NCBI GenBank assembly: GCA_944319925.1
Contig: CALUFQ010000011.1
Span: forward strand, 1 to 64,000
Direction of reading: 5' to 3'
DNA length: 64,000 nucleotides
Origin: an uncultured Paraprevotella sp.
GTDB lineage: Bacteria; Bacteroidota; Bacteroidia; Bacteroidales; Bacteroidaceae
Positions 34,613-43,910 of this stretch are shown in pieces. The position numbers were made by a program, and so were the translations under genes. A model generated the notes under the pieces. It was not told the origin of the DNA and made no database searches. It saw nothing but the letters and a program-made list of their open reading frames with translations. Within the stretch, counting starts at the first letter, position 1, and every line of letters starts with the position of its first letter.

Positions 34613-35038
34613 ATGCAGGATTTGATTGATTTGTTGCATCGCAGCGAATGCTCGCTGGTGCTGAGGAACGGGAATGTACACACTTACGAACAACATGGCG
34701 TGGCAGACTTGTATGAGCTGTTGCTGGTGCATCCGCAGTTGCTCCGCGGCGCGGAGATTGCCGACAAGGTCGTGGGCAAGGGGGTTGCGGCACTCATGGT
34801 GTTGGGCGGTGTCAAAGAGGTGTATGCCGACGTGATGAGCGAACCGGCGCATGAAATGTTCCGTGCGGCAGGCATTCCGGTGGCATACGGGGTGCTGGTG
34901 CCGGCCATCCGCAACCGTGCGGGTGATGGTTGGTGTCCGGTGGAGACGTTGTGCCGTGACAAGGCCAATGCGGAAGAATGCCTTCCATTGATTCGCAGAT
35001 TCATGGAACGGGGTGGGGCGGTTGATTCGGAAAAATAG
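34613..35038 (+). CDS. DUF1893 domain protein
   Basis: A 141-residue protein of the DUF1893 family. SECSLVLRNGNVHTYEQHGV and DKVVGKGVAALMVLGGVKEV are recognisable family stretches; the fold is related to cytidine-deaminase-like proteins as I recall, but no zinc-ligand pattern is obvious here. It begins 4 bp after the aldo/keto reductase stop, so it is tightly linked. Function unknown; presence beside Fe-S and Tat genes hints at a redox or cofactor role. Confidence 0.8.
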   Translation: MQDLIDLLHRSECSLVLRNGNVHTYEQHGVADLYELLLVHPQLLRGAEIADKVVGKGVAALMVLGGVKEVYADVMSEPAHEMFRAAGIPVAYGVLVPAIRNRAGDGWCPVETLCRDKANAEECLPLIRRFMERGGAVDSEK

Positions 35039-35064
35039 AACCTTATATAAATAGAAAAGAAAAT

Positions 35065-35577
35065 ATGGAAACAACGAGTGTGAAACTTTATGCTCCGGGG
35101 TATGCGGAGAAGCGGACCTACGCGATAGCCGCGTTGTTCGTGGCGGGCAACGTGTTGTTGCCGCAATTGTGCCATTTGGTGCCGCAGGGCGGGATGACGT
35201 GGTTGCCGATTTATTTCTTTACGTTGGTCGGTGCCTACAAGTACGGTTGGCGAGTGGGGTTGCTCACGGCGGTACTTTCTCCGCTGGTCAATTCTTGGAT
35301 GTTCGGTATGCCGGCTCCTGCCGTGTTGCCAGCCATCCTGCTGAAGTCCGTGTTGCTGGCTGTGGCCGCAGGCTATGCTGCCGCCCGTTTCCGCAAGGTG
35401 AGCTTGTGGCTGTTGTTGGCGGTGGTGTTGTCCTACCAGTTTGTGGGTACATTGGGCGAATGGATGATGTCGGGCGACTTTTTCCTGGCTGCGCAGGATT
35501 TCCGCATGGGGTTGCCGGGCATGGCCTTGCAAGTCGTGGGTGGTTATTTGTTGATTAAGTACGTCATATATAAATAA
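35065..35577 (+). CDS. ECF transporter S-component-like membrane protein
   Basis: A 170-residue membrane protein with five to six helices ([60 protein letters not shown]), the pattern of substrate-binding S components of energy-coupling-factor transporters. No ATPase or T component is nearby. It may import a vitamin or cofactor precursor used by the operon's redox proteins (inference). Confidence 0.75.
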   Translation: METTSVKLYAPGYAEKRTYAIAALFVAGNVLLPQLCHLVPQGGMTWLPIYFFTLVGAYKYGWRVGLLTAVLSPLVNSWMFGMPAPAVLPAILLKSVLLAVAAGYAAARFRKVSLWLLLAVVLSYQFVGTLGEWMMSGDFFLAAQDFRMGLPGMALQVVGGYLLIKYVIYK

Positions 35578-35588
35578 GGTATAAGCTG

Positions 35589-35804
35589 ATGTTTGGAATA
35601 GGAACGCAAGAGATTCTTCTCATCCTGCTCATCGTCCTGCTGTTGTTTGGCGGAAAGAAGATACCCGAACTGATGAAAGGCTTGGGAAAGGGCGTGAAAA
35701 GTTTCCGGGACGGCATGAACGGCGTGGAGAACCCGGGCACGGCCGCCGGAGACAAGAGGGAACAGACCGTGAAGGAAGAGCAAGCGAAGGATGGGAAGTC
35801 CTGA
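35589..35804 (+). CDS. tatA: Sec-independent translocase subunit TatA
   Basis: A 71-residue TatA: short N-terminal membrane helix ([19 protein letters not shown]), the hinge [17 protein letters not shown] forming the amphipathic helix, and a charged tail. It overlaps tatC by 14 nt. No tatB gene is present, so this is a minimal TatAC system in which TatA probably serves both roles. Confidence 0.95.
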   Translation: MFGIGTQEILLILLIVLLLFGGKKIPELMKGLGKGVKSFRDGMNGVENPGTAAGDKREQTVKEEQAKDGKS

Positions 35805-36609
35805 AAAAGAGGAGGCGACAGGAACATTTTGGGATCACCTCGACGCCCTGCGCGGCTGCCTGTTGAAGGCGGCCGCCGTCACGGTGCTGTGCGGATTGGT
35901 GGCTTTTTTCTTCAAGGATGGGCTTTTCCGCATCGTGCTTGCACCGAAAGATGACGGTTTCTGCACTTATCGCCTTTTGGAGAAGTTGGGTGTAGCGTTG
36001 GGGGTGGCGGAGATGATTCCGGAAGATTTCTCCGTGCGGCTCATCAACACGGCTTTGGCCGAGCAGTTTGTCATCCACATGAAGGTGGCGCTTTACGCCG
36101 GTTTGTTTTGCGCTTCGCCCTACGTGCTCTATTTGCTTTTTCATTTCGTTTCGCCTGCCCTTTATGCCGACGAGCGGCGTTATGCCCTTCACACGGTGGG
36201 GGCAGGTTACGTGATGTTCTTGCTGGGGTCGGCGTTGAATTATTTTCTCATCTTTCCGCTCACGTTCCGTTTCTTGGGCACTTACCAAGTGAGTGCGGAA
36301 GTGGAAAACGCCATAACCTTGCAATCATACATGGACACGTTGCTGACGATGAACCTCATGTTGGGCATTGTGTTCGAGATACCCGTGCTTTGTTGGCTGT
36401 TGGCCCGTTTCGGCGTGTTGGATACGGCTTTCATGCGGCGTTATCGCCGCCATGCGATAGTGGTCATTTTGGTGGCGGCGGCGGTGATTACTCCCACGTC
36501 CGACGTGTTCACTCTCTTGTTGGTGGCTTTGCCGATGTGGTTGCTCTACGAGGCGGGGATATGGGTCGTGGCCGCCACGGAGAGGCGGAGAGCAAATAAA
36601 AACGAGTAA
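35791..36609 (+). CDS. tatC: Sec-independent translocase subunit TatC
   Basis: A 272-residue six-helix TatC, the twin-arginine signal receptor. [18 protein letters not shown] near residue 12 corresponds to the cytoplasmic ExLRxR region, and [20 protein letters not shown] and [15 protein letters not shown] are typical. A segment of about 40 residues in the first periplasmic loop ([19 protein letters not shown]) is longer than in E. coli, as in other Bacteroidetes. The gene ends the operon and is followed by repeat modules. Confidence 0.95.
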   Translation: MGSPEKEEATGTFWDHLDALRGCLLKAAAVTVLCGLVAFFFKDGLFRIVLAPKDDGFCTYRLLEKLGVALGVAEMIPEDFSVRLINTALAEQFVIHMKVALYAGLFCASPYVLYLLFHFVSPALYADERRYALHTVGAGYVMFLLGSALNYFLIFPLTFRFLGTYQVSAEVENAITLQSYMDTLLTMNLMLGIVFEIPVLCWLLARFGVLDTAFMRRYRRHAIVVILVAAAVITPTSDVFTLLLVALPMWLLYEAGIWVVAATERRRANKNE

Positions 36610-36612
36610 TTT

Positions 36613-36765
36613 GGGGCAATAGAAATATAGTGGGAAACGGTTTCATGCTTCCCCGCTGTTACGCTGCGACGGATTTGTCTTTGTGGACGTGAGACCCCTC
36701 CGTCGCTTCGCGCCACCTCCCCTACAAGGCGGAGGAGTTTATTTTGATACACCCTCATACTCGCA
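36613..36765. repeat. repeat modules A, D (reverse) and B end (reverse)
   Basis: A runs 36613-36676 (CAATAGAAATATAGTGGG, TACGCTGCGACGGATTTG). D in reverse is 36683-36739 (GACCCCTCCGTCGCTTCGCG, CCCCTACAAGGCGGAGGAGT). The next bases (TTTATTTTGATACACCCTC) are the reversed end of module B as found at 52965-52990. Confidence 0.8.
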
Positions 36766-36884
36766 TTATTGCGTATGTCGGTGACCTGTCTTGCGATTGT
36801 ACGGCAGGAATGCCGCACCTCCTGCAAAAATCAGAATGTCACGAAATTCCCGTGAAAATAGATGAAATGTTCCGTTTTGGCTGA

Positions 36885-37170
36885 TTTTCGTGACGCGACT
36901 TTTGCGCAATCCGGCTCAAATGGCGGATTTCTGCGCGATTTTTTTGCACAAAACGGGGCTTTTGTGCAAGATTTTGTCAGAGCAATTTACTTTTTGGACG
37001 GTTTGACGGGAAAATTCGGGGCCGGAACGCGAAATTCCGAGCCCCGGAATTCTTTTTTCGGGGCTCGGAATTTTTATTTCGGGGCTCGGACGGAAAAATC
37101 CCGGTACAGAAACTTTTTCGCGGCGGCTTCGGTGCCGTTTTTCTTTCCCGTTGGAACTTTTTCCCGGACA
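36885..37170 (+). repeat. repeat module E, copy 1 (about 285 bp)
   Basis: The module has a GTGACGCG start, an inverted repeat TTGCACAAAA/TTTTGTGCAA around CGGGGC, then spaced GGGGCTCGGAA units and finally TTGGAACTTTTTCCC. A second copy lies in the opposite orientation at 52450-52735. No ORF spans either copy. Confidence 0.75.
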
Positions 37171-37287
37171 TGTTTCCCGTGTCATTTTTTCAATGGAAGG
37201 ATGTGCGCAGGGGGAGGCACACTCACAGGGCGCAATAATGGCCGTTCAGTTCGCCATACGGACAGAAGAGTCGTTACGTCCCTCTCG
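37171..37287. repeat. module F fragment before cysQ
   Basis: CGCAATAATGGCCGTTCAGT at 37220 followed by TTCGCCATACGGACAGA is a diverged reverse copy of module F. It ends just before the cysQ stop codon. Confidence 0.5.
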
Positions 37288-38097
37288 TTATTTCACGATG
37301 AACCACGGGTTCAAGAGGTCTTCCTTGTTGTAGCGCAGCGGGGTTTTCTCGTCCGTTTGATAGACGTTCTTGCCTGCGGCGCGGGCAATGGCGTGTCCGG
37401 CTGCTGTGTCCCACTCCATCGTGGGGGCGAAGCGCGGATAGATGTCCGCCGTGCCTTCGGCCACGCTGCAGATTTTCAGCGAACTGCCGCATGAGATGAT
37501 GTGCACGTCGCCATATTCTTGTTCGAGACGGTGAATGTAGTCTTCCGTTTCGGGCGAGAGATGGGAGCGCGAAGCCACCACCACGAAGCCTTTGGTGTCG
37601 GCCTGTTCCAACGGGAGGCGGTCGGCGCGTTCGGTCAGGTCGTCCACGGAAAGTCCCGCCGAACGATGGTCGATGTCCGCGATTTTATAAGCTCCGATGG
37701 TTTCTTCGGCGAAATAGAGTGTGCGGGTCACGGGCACGTAAATCACGCCCAAGACGGGAATGCCGTTTTCCACCAGTGCGATGTTTACTGTGAACTCCCC
37801 GTTGCGCTTGATGAACTCCTTTGTGCCGTCCAGCGGATCCACGATCCAAAGAGTTTTCCACGTCTTTCGCACGTCATAGTCCGTATGTTTCCCTTCTTCG
37901 CTGAGAATGGGAAGCGCGGTCTCTTCCAGCAATGCCGTGATGCGCTCGTTCGACCGCTTGTCGGCGATGGTGAGCGGGGAGTTGTCGGCCTTGCGTTCCA
38001 CGGCAAAGTCCGAATGGGGATTGTTGTAAATTTCCAATATGTCTTTTCCTGCCAATAATGCCGCCCTGATGGCGCAGGATAACCTTTCTTCTTGCAT
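37288..38097 (-). CDS. cysQ: 3'(2'),5'-bisphosphate nucleotidase CysQ
   Basis: A 269-residue member of the inositol-monophosphatase superfamily that hydrolyses PAP to AMP, removing a by-product of sulfate assimilation and sulfotransfer. Metal-binding motifs are visible: SEEGKH near residue 70, DPLDGTKEFIKRNGEFTVNI near 90, and WDTAAGHAIARAAG near 225. It is followed at the 3' side by repeat modules and preceded by trkH, 99 bp away, on the same strand. Confidence 0.92.
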   Translation of the reverse strand: MQEERLSCAIRAALLAGKDILEIYNNPHSDFAVERKADNSPLTIADKRSNERITALLEETALPILSEEGKHTDYDVRKTWKTLWIVDPLDGTKEFIKRNGEFTVNIALVENGIPVLGVIYVPVTRTLYFAEETIGAYKIADIDHRSAGLSVDDLTERADRLPLEQADTKGFVVVASRSHLSPETEDYIHRLEQEYGDVHIISCGSSLKICSVAEGTADIYPRFAPTMEWDTAAGHAIARAAGKNVYQTDEKTPLRYNKEDLLNPWFIVK

Positions 38098-38196
38098 GTG
38101 CGTATGTGTTTTTAGTGTCTATGAATGGCAAAGTTACGGATAATCTACGAGAATTTCTTGCCGGATTTAGTATTTTGTCATTCCGCGTTCCTGTTT

Positions 38197-39687
38197 CTAC
38201 CATTCTTTCCAGAACACGGGGCTGAAGAGAATCAACACGCTGAACAGTTCCAGACGCCCGATGAGCATCAGGAACGACACAATCCATTGTGCCGCGTCGG
38301 GCATGCCGCTCATGGTGTAGGCCGGGCCGTATTCCCCGAATCCCAGTCCCACATTGCCCAAGGCAGCGATGGAGGTTGTGATGGCTTCGAGGAAGTCAAT
38401 GCCGCAGAGCATGAACAGCAGGCTGCCCACGAATCCGCATAGCAGGTAGAAGAGTGTGAACATGGCCACGGTGTTCAGCGTGGTGTGCGACACGACGTGC
38501 TGGTTGATGCGCACCGGCAACACGGCGTTGGGGTGGATGAGGCGTTTGAACTCGTTGCGGATGGCATGGTAGAGGATGGCGAAGCGCATGTTCTTGATGC
38601 CACCCGCCGTGGAGCCGGTGCAGCCGCCGGCCAGCATGGCGAAGAGCAGCAGAATCCATGTGAAGTGCGGCCACAGGGTGTAGTCGTCCGTGGCCAGGCC
38701 GCATGAGGTGTGGAGGGTGGAAATCTGGAACAACGCCTTGCGGAAGGCTTCTTCCAACGGGTAGTGGCTTTGGAGGAACAGCGTGGCGGCGACGGCCAGT
38801 GTGAGGAAGCTCACGGAACCGATGAACCAGCGCGTTTCGCAATCGTGGAACAATTTGCCGAACTTTCCCTTCAGGCACAGCACGAGGAGCGAGAAGTTGA
38901 GGCTGGCCAGAATCATAAATATTGAAGTGACGTATTCAATGAAGGGGGAATTCCAATAGGTGATGCTGGCTTGTTTGGTAGAAAAGCCGCCCGTCCCCAT
39001 GATGCTGAAAGCGTGGCAAACGGAGTCGAACACATTCATGCCGCCAACCCATAGCAAGACGGTGCACACGGAGGTCAGGATGATATAGACCGTCCAAATG
39101 AGTTTGGTGGTCATGCTGATTTTCGGATGTAGCTTGTCGTGGGTCACTCCTGTGGCTTCCGCGCTGAAAAGCTGCAGGTTGCCCCCGCCGAAGATGGGGA
39201 GCAGGGCGATGGTGAAGCACACGATGCCCAGTCCGCCCACCCATTGGGTCAGGGCGCGCCAAAAGAGCATGCCCTTGGACATGGTGTCGAGGTGGTCAAC
39301 GACGGTGAATCCCGTGGTGGTGAATCCCGACATGGTTTCGAAGAACGCGCCGGCCACGGACGGGATGTCGCCGCTCAGCAGGAACGGCACCATGCCGAGC
39401 AGGGTGAAGATGACCCACGTCAGGCTGACGATGCAATAGCCGTCGCGGCGCGTCATCCACGTATCGGCACCCTTGCCATAGGCTGTCAGGCATCCGCCGA
39501 CGAGCACGTTGATGCCCGTCGCATAGAGGAAGTAGATGTAGTCGTCTTCGTGGTAAAGCAGCGAGACGGCCATGCACAGTAGCAACAGCCCGCCTTCCAC
39601 CCACGTGAGGATGCCGATGACGTAGGCTATGAGCTTGGCGTTGATGATGTTGCGGAATGGCGCGCGGCCATTGGTGTTTTGTTCCAT
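38197..39687 (-). CDS. trkH: Trk/Ktr-type potassium uptake protein TrkH
   Basis: A 496-residue potassium channel-like transporter with pore-loop segments of the TrkH family (SGFTTTGFTVV near 145, FSIMGTGGFSTKQ near 245, GGCTGSTAGGIKNMR near 350, ALGNVGLGFGEYGP near 450). The regulatory NAD-binding partner TrkA is not in this window. It lies between cysQ and a GNAT gene, all on the minus strand. Confidence 0.93.
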   Translation of the reverse strand: MEQNTNGRAPFRNIINAKLIAYVIGILTWVEGGLLLLCMAVSLLYHEDDYIYFLYATGINVLVGGCLTAYGKGADTWMTRRDGYCIVSLTWVIFTLLGMVPFLLSGDIPSVAGAFFETMSGFTTTGFTVVDHLDTMSKGMLFWRALTQWVGGLGIVCFTIALLPIFGGGNLQLFSAEATGVTHDKLHPKISMTTKLIWTVYIILTSVCTVLLWVGGMNVFDSVCHAFSIMGTGGFSTKQASITYWNSPFIEYVTSIFMILASLNFSLLVLCLKGKFGKLFHDCETRWFIGSVSFLTLAVAATLFLQSHYPLEEAFRKALFQISTLHTSCGLATDDYTLWPHFTWILLLFAMLAGGCTGSTAGGIKNMRFAILYHAIRNEFKRLIHPNAVLPVRINQHVVSHTTLNTVAMFTLFYLLCGFVGSLLFMLCGIDFLEAITTSIAALGNVGLGFGEYGPAYTMSGMPDAAQWIVSFLMLIGRLELFSVLILFSPVFWKEW

Positions 39688-39729
39688 TGTGTTTGTCTGT
39701 GTCGTTTGTGTTTGCCTGTGGGCTGGCGT

Positions 39730-40221
39730 TCAGGGGCGCAACACGAGTTCCCAGTCCGTCACATCCAGGCGCAGGCTGAATTTCACTCCCACTTTTTCAA
39801 ATTGGGACACTTGGCGGAAGCCGGCTTTCCGGTGCAGGTCGCAACTGGCCGTGTTGCCGCCTGTGATGCAGGCAACCAGGGCGTAGCATTTCCTGCGGCG
39901 GCATTCTTCCACCAGTGCGGCCAAAAGTTGGGTGCCGATGCCTTGTCGCGTGAATTGGGGCGCGACATAGACCGTTGTCTCCCACGTGTAGCGGTAGGCC
40001 GCCCTTTCGCGCCACGTGTGGGCGTAGGCATATCCTGCGATTTTCCGGTCGTCGGTCTCATATACCAGATAGGGGTAGCGTGGTGAGATTTGCGCGATGC
40101 GGTCGCGCATTTGGGAGACCGTGATTTCTTCCGTCTCGAAAGTGGCCACGCTGTGGAGCACATATTCGTTGTATATCCGGGCAATGGACGAGGCATCGCC
40201 GGGAATGACGTTCCTGATCAT
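39730..40221 (-). CDS. GNAT family N-acetyltransferase (phosphinothricin-acetyltransferase-like)
   Basis: A 163-residue acetyltransferase. It starts MIRNVIPGDASSIARIYNEY and has the acetyl-CoA loop APQFTRQGIGTQLLAALVEE near residue 90 and the segment ASCDLHRKAGFRQV near 128. This arrangement matches the PAT-like subgroup that acetylates small amines or amino-acid analogues. It is 42 bp upstream of trkH on the minus strand. The substrate is not predictable. Confidence 0.88.
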   Translation of the reverse strand: MIRNVIPGDASSIARIYNEYVLHSVATFETEEITVSQMRDRIAQISPRYPYLVYETDDRKIAGYAYAHTWRERAAYRYTWETTVYVAPQFTRQGIGTQLLAALVEECRRRKCYALVACITGGNTASCDLHRKAGFRQVSQFEKVGVKFSLRLDVTDWELVLRP

Positions 40222-40345
40222 CTTGAAAATCCGTTTTCCGGGTGCAAAAATACGAAATACTTCTTATTTCCCCGTCTTAGTCGGCGCGAATCTTGTATAA
40301 GCTGCGGATTTTTACTTTCTTTGCAAGGTGTTAAGGCATGACGAA

Positions 40346-40969
40346 ATGAGCGAAAACATTGATTTTTCCCGCTTGCCGGAAGCGGATGAGGCCATATTGG
40401 CACACATACGGGAGGCGGCACACGAGCTGCATGCGGCCGTCAACCAGTCGTATGGCGGCGGTTTGCCCTACTCATACCATTTGGATGGCGTGGCAGGCTT
40501 GGTGGCCCGTTACGGTGGAGAAGTTTGTGCGCAGGAGGCCGATGTGCTACCCATCATGTTTGGGGCTTGGTTCCACGACAGCATAGAGGATGCCCGGCAA
40601 ACGTATAATGACATCAGGAAACGGGCGCATTCCCTTGGATTGGATGATAGCCAATCCTTTATGGCTGCGGAAATCGTCTATGCGCTGACGAACGACAAGG
40701 GGCGCACACGTGCCGAGCGGGCGGGCGAGAAGTATTATGCCGGCATCCGTGCCACGCCTTACGCCCCGTTGGTCAAGATGGCCGACCGGGCTGCCAACGT
40801 GCATTATTCGGTGGCACGGGACACGGCCGACGAACGTCACATGGCACGGGTGTACCGTGAGGAATTTCCGCATTTCCTGCAGGCTTTGCGGGCGGACACG
40901 GCCGACGTGCGGTTGCGTGTGCCGGACGGGTTGGTGGAACAAGTGCGCAGGGATTTGGGATTGGCCTGA
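40346..40969 (+). CDS. HD-domain hydrolase
   Basis: A 207-residue HD-superfamily phosphohydrolase. YSYHLDGVAGLVARYG gives the first His, FGAWFHDSIEDA the HD pair, and LVKMADRAANVHYS the final Asp, a pattern close to the hydrolase half of RelA/SpoT-type and MESH1-like enzymes. This suggests a nucleotide substrate, perhaps (p)ppGpp, but that is inference. The frame opens at a GTG at 40328; the ATG at 40346 is taken as start. It is convergent with the GT2 gene across repeat modules. Confidence 0.8.
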   Translation: MSENIDFSRLPEADEAILAHIREAAHELHAAVNQSYGGGLPYSYHLDGVAGLVARYGGEVCAQEADVLPIMFGAWFHDSIEDARQTYNDIRKRAHSLGLDDSQSFMAAEIVYALTNDKGRTRAERAGEKYYAGIRATPYAPLVKMADRAANVHYSVARDTADERHMARVYREEFPHFLQALRADTADVRLRVPDGLVEQVRRDLGLA

Positions 40970-41268
40970 AAAATTCAAGGGTGGGGACAAGGGCTCACAC
41001 GTAGCAGCACTGGTTCATGCAAGAATAAAGGATTTTTCCGGATTGAAAATCCTGATACTCAATTGAGGGTGTATCAAAATTCCGACATACCCTCTTTTTT
41101 CGGAACACCCGCATTCTTGGGGATTTAACACCATCTGGAAAGGCGAATTGAGGGAATTGAGTGATACAGAGTTTCTGTTTCTACAGGCTCAGAATGTCGG
41201 CAGTCAAAGCCGGTCGGAAAGAACTGTCCCGGTTTTCGTGCCGGGTTTGCAGGATGCCCGATCGGGTT
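40970..41268 (+). repeat. repeat modules B (end) and C in a convergent gap
   Basis: B's end is at about 41010-41080 (CGGATTGAAAATCCTGATAC, GAGGGTGTATCAAAATTCC). C follows at about 41105-41240 (TTGGGGATTTAACACCATCT, GTGATACAGAGTTTCTG, AAGAACTGTCCCGG). The TGATACTC...GAGGGTGTATCA part can form a hairpin and might double as a terminator. Confidence 0.75.
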
Positions 41269-42012
41269 TTATGCCGGCCTGGGGTATTTCCGGAACCATC
41301 CGTCCAGGCGCAGGCGGATGACGCCAAACACGGCTTCGCTGAAGATGCCGCCGCTCATCTTGCTCGTGCCCAGTTCGCGGTTGACGAAGATGACGGGCAC
41401 TTCCTTGATTTTGAACCCGCATTGCTTGGCTGTGAATTTCATCTCGATTTGGAAGGCGTAGCCCTTGAAACGTATTTTGTCCAGTTCGATGGTTTCCAAG
41501 ACGCGGCGGCGGTAGCATTTGAAGCCCGCCGTGGTGTCGTTGATTTTCAGTCCTGTGACGAGGCGCACGTATTTTGAGGCAAAATAGGACATCAGCACCC
41601 GTCCCATCGGCCAGTTCACCACGTTCACGCCGCTGACGTAGCGCGACCCTATGGCCACGTCGTAGCCCTCCTTGGCGCAGGCATCGTAGAGCCGTGGAAG
41701 GTCGTTCGGGTTGTGGCTGAAGTCGGCGTCCATTTCGAACACATAATCATATTTTTGCGCGATGGCCCATTTGAACCCGGCGATGTAGGCCGTGCCGAGT
41801 CCCAGTTTCCCGCTGCGTTCGATGAGGTGGAGCCGGTCTTTGAACTCGTCCGCCATCAGGCGTTTCACGATGGCTGCCGTGCCGTCGGGCGACCCGTCGT
41901 CGATGATGAGCATGTCGAACGGTTGTTGGAGTCCCAACACGGCGCGGATGATATTCTCGATGTTTTCCTTCTCGTTATAGGTAGGAATGATGACGACACT
42001 GTCTGAGCGCAT
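41269..42012 (-). CDS. polyprenol monophosphomannose synthase-like GT2 glycosyltransferase
   Basis: A 247-residue GT-A enzyme close to dolichol-phosphate mannose synthases: VVIIPTYNEKENIENII, IIDDGSPDGTA with its DDGSPDG, the metal-binding MDADFSHNP and RYVSGVNVVNWPMGRVLMSY. It transfers mannose or another hexose to undecaprenyl phosphate as a donor for periplasmic glycosylation. No C-terminal membrane domain is present. It lies downstream of the O-antigen-ligase-like gene on the same strand. Confidence 0.92.
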   Translation of the reverse strand: MRSDSVVIIPTYNEKENIENIIRAVLGLQQPFDMLIIDDGSPDGTAAIVKRLMADEFKDRLHLIERSGKLGLGTAYIAGFKWAIAQKYDYVFEMDADFSHNPNDLPRLYDACAKEGYDVAIGSRYVSGVNVVNWPMGRVLMSYFASKYVRLVTGLKINDTTAGFKCYRRRVLETIELDKIRFKGYAFQIEMKFTAKQCGFKIKEVPVIFVNRELGTSKMSGGIFSEAVFGVIRLRLDGWFRKYPRPA

Positions 42013-42147
42013 GACTTTTTTCGTTTGAAATGTTTTTGTTTTCTTTCCTTAGACAAATATAGGGAGAAATTTGCGAACGCAGGCGGCAAAGCGGAAATAT
42101 TTCGCGGGCGCGGAACGTTTTTTTAATGAACTTCCGTCGGTGCGGGG

Positions 42148-43878
42148 TCATTTGCCTTCGTGGCGGAGGTATCGCCGCGCTTCTTCCCTCATCAGCCTTG
42201 TCCTGCGGTTTTCCACTTTGGGGTGGAAGCGGGAAAGCTCCCGGGCCGCCTGCATTGCCTTTCCTTTTAGGCCGGACTTGCGGCACAGGTCGAATTCCGC
42301 GAAGGCGGGATACATCAGCCCGGGCATCATCAGGGCGGCTTCCCGGTAGCATGCCAAGGCTTTCAGGGTGTCTCCCGTTTCCTTGTGGCATTCGCCTTGC
42401 CTCATGGCCTGCCGTGCTGTCCGTGCATAGCTGTCCAGGCGTTCCGCCTGCCGCAGTGCCGTTTCGTAATCCGTGCGGAGGAAGGCGGCTTCCGTATGGC
42501 AATCCAGCAGGTACGGGTCGTGGCGGAGCATCCAACCCACCGCTCCTTTTGGGCATTCGCCCGCTGTGGAAAATGTGGCGTAATCGTGAACCCACGCTTG
42601 TGCCCGCCACCGCAAGGTGAAACCGGTGGCCAACAGCGCACCGCACAGGCAGGGAAGGATGATTGGAAACATACGTCGGCAGTATGTCCTTCTGCACTGC
42701 GTTGCGTCCAGGCCTTTTCCCTGTGCTTGCTTCGTGCCGATGGCTGCGAGGAACGGGAAAAGGCAGGCAAGGCTCCACAGGCTCAAGGGATAGGAGAATT
42801 GCGCGAAAACCAGCAGGGCTACCGTGGGGAAAAGGAAAACGTCCCTGTCGTCCGATTGGAATGAAGCTTTCATGCCGCGCAGCACGAACGTCCAAAAGGC
42901 TGCGGCCAGCAGGAATCCCGCCAATCCTTGCTCGCACAGGACGGTCAAGGTCTCGTTGTAGGCCAGTAGGTTGTCGGCGGCGGTGCGCCGCACGGTCTCC
43001 GTGGCAGCCATGAGGTATTCGGCTTGTGCCGGCATGTAGTGTGCGGCCAGCCTTCCCGTGCCGACACCCGCGAGGGGAGATTGCGCGAAGATTTCTCCGC
43101 AGACCCGCCAAATCAGCAATCTTGCATCGGCCGAGCCGGGGCGGTAGTGGTACAGGAGCATGACTGCCACAGGGATGGCTGTGGCCAGTAATACGGCGGT
43201 TCCGGTTTTGAGGGCGCGTTTCCTTGCGGGTGTTTCCATTAGGAAGTACAGCAGGATGGCCACGCAGGCCGCACACCAGGCGGCACGGGAGTCGGCCCAC
43301 ACCAACGCCGCGACCACTATGGCCAGGCATGCACACCATCCCGTCCGTGTGGCAACCGATGTTTTTGCCTGCAGCACATAGGGCAACAACAGGGCGGCCA
43401 CCACGGCCAAATAGCCGCCGAAGGGGCCTGGGTTGACAAAAGTCCCGGTCACGGCAAACTCCGAATGGAAACTCTCCCACGCGCCCAAGCCCTGCAACAA
43501 CCCGATGGCGGCTTGCACAGTCCCGACCGTAATCATCCAAAGGGCGGCGGTGCGTCGGAACTCCGGCGTGGGTTGCAGGCGGACATAGCACCAGATGCCG
43601 GCCATGGCCACGAGCTTGACACACAGCCCCGCATCCACGGGCAAGGGCATCCTTGCAGCGGCATATACCAGGCATGCCCCGAAAAGGAAGTCTGTTTTGC
43701 TGGGGACAAAGGCTGTCCGCCCGCACCAGGCTTCCGCCGCGATACCCGCGAAGGCCACGATGCCCGCCATGCAAGCGAGATATACGTCGCCGCCCGGCAT
43801 GGCGGCCTCCGCGAGAGGTGCGCCAAACAGGACGAGGCAGCACAACTGCCGGATGCCGGCGACTGTCCAATGCTTCAT
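42148..43878 (-). CDS. O-antigen ligase/polymerase-like membrane protein with TPR-like tail
   Basis: A 576-residue protein with about ten to twelve membrane helices and the Wzy/WaaL (O-antigen ligase) domain, including GTFVNPGPFGGYLAVVAALL and a periplasmic region with RLLIWRVCGEIFAQSPLAGVGTGRL, the usual PLxGxGxG block. The C-terminal 170 residues form helical TPR-like repeats (ECHKETGDTLKALACYREAA). The start at 43878 gives a suitable first helix. It likely joins or polymerises glycans or glycosylates proteins. The long frame on the same strand in another register is a shadow. Confidence 0.85.
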   Translation of the reverse strand: MKHWTVAGIRQLCCLVLFGAPLAEAAMPGGDVYLACMAGIVAFAGIAAEAWCGRTAFVPSKTDFLFGACLVYAAARMPLPVDAGLCVKLVAMAGIWCYVRLQPTPEFRRTAALWMITVGTVQAAIGLLQGLGAWESFHSEFAVTGTFVNPGPFGGYLAVVAALLLPYVLQAKTSVATRTGWCACLAIVVAALVWADSRAAWCAACVAILLYFLMETPARKRALKTGTAVLLATAIPVAVMLLYHYRPGSADARLLIWRVCGEIFAQSPLAGVGTGRLAAHYMPAQAEYLMAATETVRRTAADNLLAYNETLTVLCEQGLAGFLLAAAFWTFVLRGMKASFQSDDRDVFLFPTVALLVFAQFSYPLSLWSLACLFPFLAAIGTKQAQGKGLDATQCRRTYCRRMFPIILPCLCGALLATGFTLRWRAQAWVHDYATFSTAGECPKGAVGWMLRHDPYLLDCHTEAAFLRTDYETALRQAERLDSYARTARQAMRQGECHKETGDTLKALACYREAALMMPGLMYPAFAEFDLCRKSGLKGKAMQAARELSRFHPKVENRRTRLMREEARRYLRHEGK

Positions 43879-43910
43879 TTACGCGCTTTCCGTGGTTCTG
43901 TGAGACGGAG

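Noticed and set aside
41975..43870. 631-codon open frame on the minus strand over the O-antigen-ligase-like gene
   Set aside because: It is extremely rich in Arg, Gly and His, has no domain, and overlaps a frame with clear membrane helices and the family motif.
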